Shown: positions 60,522-64,000 of the stretch, piece after piece | Numbering within the stretch: position 1 is the first letter of the stretch | How the letters are laid out: each line of letters opens with the position of its first letter | From: Roseicyclus persicicus | Lineage (GTDB): Bacteria; Pseudomonadota; Alphaproteobacteria; Rhodobacterales; Rhodobacteraceae | Length of the DNA stretch: 64,000 nt | Reading direction: 5' to 3' | Assembly: GCF_012395815.1 (NCBI RefSeq) | Contig: NZ_JAAZQQ010000003.1 | Location: forward strand, 186,001-250,000 | The notes under the pieces: model-generated | Database searches by the model: none | Seen by the model: only the letters and a program-made list of their open reading frames with translations | What the model was told of the DNA's origin: nothing | Translations under genes and position numbers: made by a program

Positions 60522-61955
60522 GTGGCCAAGCAACCCATGTTGAAATTCGTGACCGTGGAAAAGGAGATGCCCGAGAAGCGTCCGCCGATTCTGCGCAAAT
60601 CCGATTTCCACGAGATTTACGGCGAGTACGCCCGCGAGAAGGCGGCCGAGCAGGCCGGGCGCTGCAGCCAGTGCGGCGTGCCCTACTGCCAGTCGCATTG
60701 CCCGCTGCACAACAACATCCCCGACTGGCTCAAGCTGACGGCCGAGGGCCGGCTTCAGGAAGCCTACCAGATCAGCCAGGCGACCAACACCTTCCCCGAG
60801 ATCTGCGGCCGCATCTGCCCGCAGGACCGGCTCTGCGAAGGCAACTGCGTGATCGAGCAGTCTGGTCATGGCACCGTCACCATCGGGTCGGTCGAGAAGT
60901 ACATCACCGACACCGCGTGGGAGGAAGGCTGGGTCCAGCCGATCGCGCCGTCGGTGGAGCGCCCCGAGTCGGTCGGCATCATCGGCGCCGGGCCGGGCGG
61001 CCTTGCCGCGGCCGACATGCTGCGCCGCGCCGGCCTGCAGGTGACGGTCTACGACCGCTACGACCGCGCGGGCGGGCTGATGACCTACGGCATCCCCGGC
61101 TTCAAGCTGGAGAAGGACGTGGTCATGCGCCGCATCGACCAGCTGGAGGCGGCGGGCATCGAGTTCGTGCTGAACTGCAACGTGGGCGAGGATGTCAGCT
61201 TCGACGCGATCCGCGGCAAGCATGACTTCGTCGTCATCGCCACCGGGGTCTACAAGTCGCGCGACCTGAACGCGCCGGGCGTCGGCGCCACGGGGATCGT
61301 GCGCGCGATCGACTATCTCACGGCCAGCAACCGCAAGAGCTTTGGCGACGAGGTGCCCGAGTTCGACTCGGGCGAGCTGAACGCCCACGGCAAGCGCATC
61401 GTCGTGATCGGCGGCGGCGACACCGCGATGGACTGCGTCCGCACCGCGGTGCGGCAGGGCGCGACCAGCGTGAAGTGCCTGTATCGCCGCGACCGGGCCA
61501 ACATGCCCGGGTCGCAGCGCGAGGTGGCCAACGCCGAGGAGGAGGGCGTCGAGTTCGTGTGGCTGAGCGCGCCCAAGGGCTTCACCGGCGATGTGGTGGA
61601 CGGCGTGATGGTGCAGAAGATGCGCCTCGGCCAGCCGGACCAGACCGGGCGCCAGAGCCCCGAGGTGATCGAGGGCGCCGACTACGTCGAGGGCGCCGAC
61701 ATGGTCATCAAGGCGTTGGGCTTCGAGCCCGAGGACCTGCCGACGCTCTGGGGCTGCCCGGAGCTGGAGGTCACGCGCTGGGGCACGATCAAGGCCAATT
61801 TCCGCACCCACGAGACCCAGATCCCCAATGTCTACGCGGTGGGCGACATCGTGCGCGGCGCGTCGCTGGTGGTTTGGGCGATCCGCGACGGGCGCGAGGC
61901 GGCCGAGGCGATCCTCGAGAAGCTGGCGGTCTCCGGCGCGGTGGCGGCGGAATAG
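60522..61955 (+). CDS. gltD: Glutamate synthase small subunit GltD
   Basis: GltD (477 aa) supplies electrons from NADPH to GltB for glutamate formation from glutamine and 2-oxoglutarate. Cluster cysteines are Cys48, Cys51, Cys56 and Cys60 (CSQCGVPYCQSHC) plus CGRICPQDRLCEGNC near 92-106. The FAD fold IIGAGPGGLAAADML is near 153, and the NADPH fold VVIGGGDTAMDCVRT is near 290. The start is GTG with GGGAGA upstream. The rest of the 210-bp divergent gap to uppP shows no clear element. Confidence 0.96.
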   Translation: MAKQPMLKFVTVEKEMPEKRPPILRKSDFHEIYGEYAREKAAEQAGRCSQCGVPYCQSHCPLHNNIPDWLKLTAEGRLQEAYQISQATNTFPEICGRICPQDRLCEGNCVIEQSGHGTVTIGSVEKYITDTAWEEGWVQPIAPSVERPESVGIIGAGPGGLAAADMLRRAGLQVTVYDRYDRAGGLMTYGIPGFKLEKDVVMRRIDQLEAAGIEFVLNCNVGEDVSFDAIRGKHDFVVIATGVYKSRDLNAPGVGATGIVRAIDYLTASNRKSFGDEVPEFDSGELNAHGKRIVVIGGGDTAMDCVRTAVRQGATSVKCLYRRDRANMPGSQREVANAEEEGVEFVWLSAPKGFTGDVVDGVMVQKMRLGQPDQTGRQSPEVIEGADYVEGADMVIKALGFEPEDLPTLWGCPELEVTRWGTIKANFRTHETQIPNVYAVGDIVRGASLVVWAIRDGREAAEAILEKLAVSGAVAAE

Positions 61956-61969
61956 GAACGGGCCCGTGA

Positions 61970-62009
61970 CCCGCGTACACCGCCCGTACACAGGGCGTAC
62001 ATACGCGGG
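61970..62009. repeat. Nested stem-loop with three 11-bp CGTACA repeats
   Basis: Outer arms CCCGCGTA (61970-61977) and TACGCGGG (62002-62009); inner arms CGCCC (61981-61985) and GGGCG (61993-61997). CGTACA recurs at 61974, 61985 and 61996, exactly 11 bp apart. It lies in the 84-bp gap between gltD and the next gene, so it could be a terminator, an attenuator or a protein-binding site. Confidence 0.7.
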
Positions 62010-62039
62010 CCGGATGGACAGGTCAGAAGGGCTGACGCG

Positions 62040-62789
62040 ATGAGACGGACTAGGACACCGGGCCTTGCCTCGACCGCGCTTGCGGCTGCGATGGCCTGTG
62101 CCCCGGCCCTGCCCGTCGCGGCGCAGCAGGGCCCCGCGCTGTTCGAGGTGCCGGCGGGTTGCACCGCCTTCCTGACGGTGCAGTCGCGCGGTTGCATGGT
62201 GAGCCATCACTGGACCTGCGAGGGCGACCCGCCGGGCACGCACTGGCGCGCCTCGCTGGACGAGGACAGCCCGTTCTACGTCAGCTTCACCGACGCAGAG
62301 TTCCGCTGGCTGCGCAGCTGGGACCTGCGCGGCGGCGGCCAGTCGGTGCTGATCGAGCCCGAGGACGACCCCGCCAGCCTGTCCGAGCTGCTGTCGACCG
62401 GCAGCGATGCGATGGTGTTCAGCCTGCGCACCGAATCGCGTTTCGGCATTGAACAGCGCGACTACACCGGCTTTGACCGGCTGACCGGCGACGAGGTGGC
62501 GGTGGACGGCCGCACCCTGCTGGTGACCGAGTTCACCTACCAGTACCCGGTCGAGGGCGGCACCCGGCAGGTGACGGGTAACCAGTTCGTTCACGAGGGC
62601 TGGCGCATGTTCTTCGGCGGGCTGGAAACCGTGACCGAGCCCGACGGCACGACCTTCGAATACAACAACAGCCCGATGGAGTTCGCCGAACCCGGCGAGC
62701 GCGGGTTCCTGACGATGCAGCCGATCTACGACTGCGGCGAGATGATGAGCGACCTCGGCCCCGCGCCGCTGTGGAGGGCCGCGCAGTGA
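62040..62789 (+). CDS. Secreted protein of unknown function
   Basis: A 249-aa protein I do not recognise. The N-terminus is a Sec signal peptide (basic MRRTRTPG, hydrophobic core, cleavage near PVAA-QQG). The mature part has four cysteines, three of them in GCTAFLTVQSRGCMVSHHWTC and one near the C-terminus (IYDCGEMM), suggesting disulfides in the periplasm. It is rich in Asp, Glu and aromatic residues. It overlaps the GFA gene by 4 bases (GTGA) and lies within the glt region, but a link to glutamate synthesis is not evident. Confidence 0.8.
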   Translation: MRRTRTPGLASTALAAAMACAPALPVAAQQGPALFEVPAGCTAFLTVQSRGCMVSHHWTCEGDPPGTHWRASLDEDSPFYVSFTDAEFRWLRSWDLRGGGQSVLIEPEDDPASLSELLSTGSDAMVFSLRTESRFGIEQRDYTGFDRLTGDEVAVDGRTLLVTEFTYQYPVEGGTRQVTGNQFVHEGWRMFFGGLETVTEPDGTTFEYNNSPMEFAEPGERGFLTMQPIYDCGEMMSDLGPAPLWRAAQ

Positions 62790-63241
62790 TCGACGCCTAC
62801 CGCCGCACCGGGGTGCTGGACGGGCGCTGCCTCTGCGGGGCGGTGTCGATCCGCATCGATGGGCCCTACATCGCCGCCGTCGGCGCCTGCCACTGCGGCA
62901 TGTGCCAGCGCTGGAACGGGGTGCTGCACGGGTCGTTCGACGCCGAGGCGCAGGCGGTGACGGTCACCGGGCCGGTCACGCGCCACCCGTCGTCGTCGTT
63001 CTCGGAGCGCGCCTTCTGCGCCGTCTGCGGCAGCCACCTGTGGATGCGCAACACCGACGAGGCCGACCAGAACTACGAGTTCATGCCGGGCCTGTTCCCG
63101 GCCGCGGCGGGGTTCCCGCTGATTTCCGAGATCTACACCGACCGCGCGCCCGCCTATCTGCGGCTGTCGGGCGACCACCGCCGGGCGACCGGCGCCGAAT
63201 ACGAATCCAAGCACCTCTTTGTCGAGGGAGACACGCCATGA
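62786..63241 (+). CDS. GFA (CENP-V/GFA) family zinc protein
   Basis: A 151-aa protein with the zinc-binding cysteine pattern of glutathione-dependent formaldehyde-activating enzyme relatives: Cys15 and Cys17 (CLCGAV), Cys35, Cys37 and Cys40 (CHCGMC), Cys78 and Cys81 (CAVCG). The GFA activity itself is doubtful in many members. GTG 62786 was chosen because GGAGGG lies 8 bases upstream; an earlier GTG at 62771 covers that site. It overlaps gltB by ATGA. Confidence 0.88.
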   Translation: MIDAYRRTGVLDGRCLCGAVSIRIDGPYIAAVGACHCGMCQRWNGVLHGSFDAEAQAVTVTGPVTRHPSSSFSERAFCAVCGSHLWMRNTDEADQNYEFMPGLFPAAAGFPLISEIYTDRAPAYLRLSGDHRRATGAEYESKHLFVEGDTP

Positions 63242-64000
63242 CGAAATACGACGCCAGCTGGGCCGCCGCCGAGCAAGCCAAGCGCGAGTGGATGGCCGAA
63301 CACGGCATGTATTCCGAGGCCGAGGAGCATTCCTCCTGCGGCGTCGGCCTGGTGGTGTCGATCGACGGCCGGGCCAGCCGCAAGGTCGTGGAGAACGGCA
63401 TCAACGCGCTCAAGGCGGTGTGGCACCGGGGCGCCGTGGACGCCGACGGCCGGACCGGCGACGGCGCGGGCATCCACGTGCAGATCCCCGCCACCTTCTT
63501 CTACGACCAGGTGCGCCGCACCGGCCACGAGCCGCGGATGGACCAGCGCATGGCGGTGGGCCAGGTGTTCCTGCCCCGCACCAATTTCGGCGCGCAGGAG
63601 ACCTGCCGGACCATCGTGGAATCCGAGGTCCTGCGGATGGGTTACTACATCTACGGCTGGCGCCACGTGCCGGTGAACGTGTCGGTGCTGGGCGACAAGG
63701 CCAACGCGACCCGGCCCGAGATCGAGCAGATAATCATCTCGAACGCCAAGGGCGTCGACGAGGAGACCTTCGAGCGCGAGCTCTACGTCATCCGCCGCCG
63801 GATCGAGAAGGCCGCGCAGGCCGCGGGCATCCGCGAGCTGTACCTGTGCTCGCTGTCCTGCCGGTCGATCATCTACAAGGGGATGATGCTGGCGCAGGAC
63901 GTGGCCGAGTTCTACCCCGACCTCAAGGACGAGCGGTTCGAGAGCGCCTTCGCGATCTACCACCAGCGCTATTCCACCAACACCTTCCCGCAGTGGTGGC
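63238..64000 (+). CDS. gltB: Glutamate synthase large subunit GltB (partial, N-terminus)
   Basis: The first 254 codons of GltB, cut by the right edge. The glutaminase (class II amidotransferase) domain is visible. HSSCGVGLVV places the catalytic Cys at residue 34, exposed after removal of a 33-residue propeptide. GRTGDGAGIHVQIP and YHQRYSTNTFPQWW follow, as in the family. The ATG overlaps the GFA stop (ATGA). It pairs with GltD encoded 1.3 kb upstream. Confidence 0.95.
   Translation, partial: MTKYDASWAAAEQAKREWMAEHGMYSEAEEHSSCGVGLVVSIDGRASRKVVENGINALKAVWHRGAVDADGRTGDGAGIHVQIPATFFYDQVRRTGHEPRMDQRMAVGQVFLPRTNFGAQETCRTIVESEVLRMGYYIYGWRHVPVNVSVLGDKANATRPEIEQIIISNAKGVDEETFERELYVIRRRIEKAAQAAGIRELYLCSLSCRSIIYKGMMLAQDVAEFYPDLKDERFESAFAIYHQRYSTNTFPQWW

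Noticed and set aside
60453-62594. 713-codon minus-strand frame opposite gltD and the secreted-protein gene
   Set aside because: Shadow of gltD: low-complexity Ala/Arg/His composition and no recognisable domain, while the plus strand encodes an intact enzyme.

Overview
The window looks like a chromosomal segment from a phototrophic alphaproteobacterium of the Rhodobacterales (Rhodobacter/Roseobacter type). The evidence is a bacteriochlorophyll/carotenoid block in the order pufQ-bchZYXC-crtFE / crtDC, a core gene order typical of that group, very GC-rich DNA, and parS sites TGTTTCACGTGAAACA inside the mnmG-rsmG-parAB run. No rRNA, insertion sequence, prophage or CRISPR array was seen. One tRNA gene (Leu, anticodon CAG) is present.

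Layout. (1) 1-9804: the edge of a photosynthesis gene cluster. crtE, crtF, bchC, bchX, bchY, bchZ and pufQ read leftward as a superoperon that runs off the window toward puf. crtD and crtC read rightward. Two tandem PpsR/CrtJ-type palindromes (TGT-N12-ACA) lie before bchC and two more lie between crtE and crtD. (2) 9805-18010: housekeeping genes hslVU, smr, mltA, a Tim44-like gene, fxsA, secB, dnaQ, coaE, aroE and maf. (3) 18011-18552: the only long non-coding stretch, AT-rich, with one perfect DnaA box and two one-mismatch boxes. It is the likely replication origin, since maf-aroE-coaE-dnaQ read away to the left and rho-mnmE-mnmG-rsmG-parA-parB read away to the right. (4) 18553-38466: rho, mnmE, mnmG, rsmG, parAB, then hemW, rdgB, rph, hrcA, grpE, mutS, maeB, a ccdAB-like toxin-antitoxin pair, dnaJ and dnaK. 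(5) 38467-49234: alkB and a surface-polysaccharide block: an ABC-2 export permease, cysQ, kdsB, galU, four glycosyltransferases and a two-domain sulfotransferase. (6) 49245-60311: ptsN, hpf, the lptB-lptA-lptC export genes, a short RNase D, tRNA-Leu, tamB-tamA, an NDUFA9-like protein and uppP. (7) 60522-64000: gltD, an unknown secreted protein, a GFA-family protein and the start of gltB.

How the parts work together. The left block makes bacteriochlorophyll a (BchXYZ, BchC) and the spheroidene/spirilloxanthin-type carotenoids (CrtEFDC), under probable redox/light repression by PpsR. Heat-shock genes are spread over the window (hslVU, hrcA-grpE, dnaK-dnaJ), and hslV and dnaK share a TTGCAG-N17-[CT]ATATA promoter. 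The polysaccharide block supplies CMP-Kdo and UDP-glucose. It also contains both a PAPS-using sulfotransferase and the phosphatase that removes its by-product, which suggests a sulfated surface glycan. LptABC and TamAB build the outer membrane.

Main oddities: crtC has no usual start codon in frame near its conserved N-terminus; the crtC stop lies in a perfect 21-bp inverted repeat at the junction with hslVU; the CcdB-like toxin lacks the C-terminal Trp needed to poison gyrase; MnmE has a degenerate G4 motif; rpoN is missing between lptB and hpf; and gltD and gltB are separated by two genes and an 11-bp tandem repeat inside a stem-loop.
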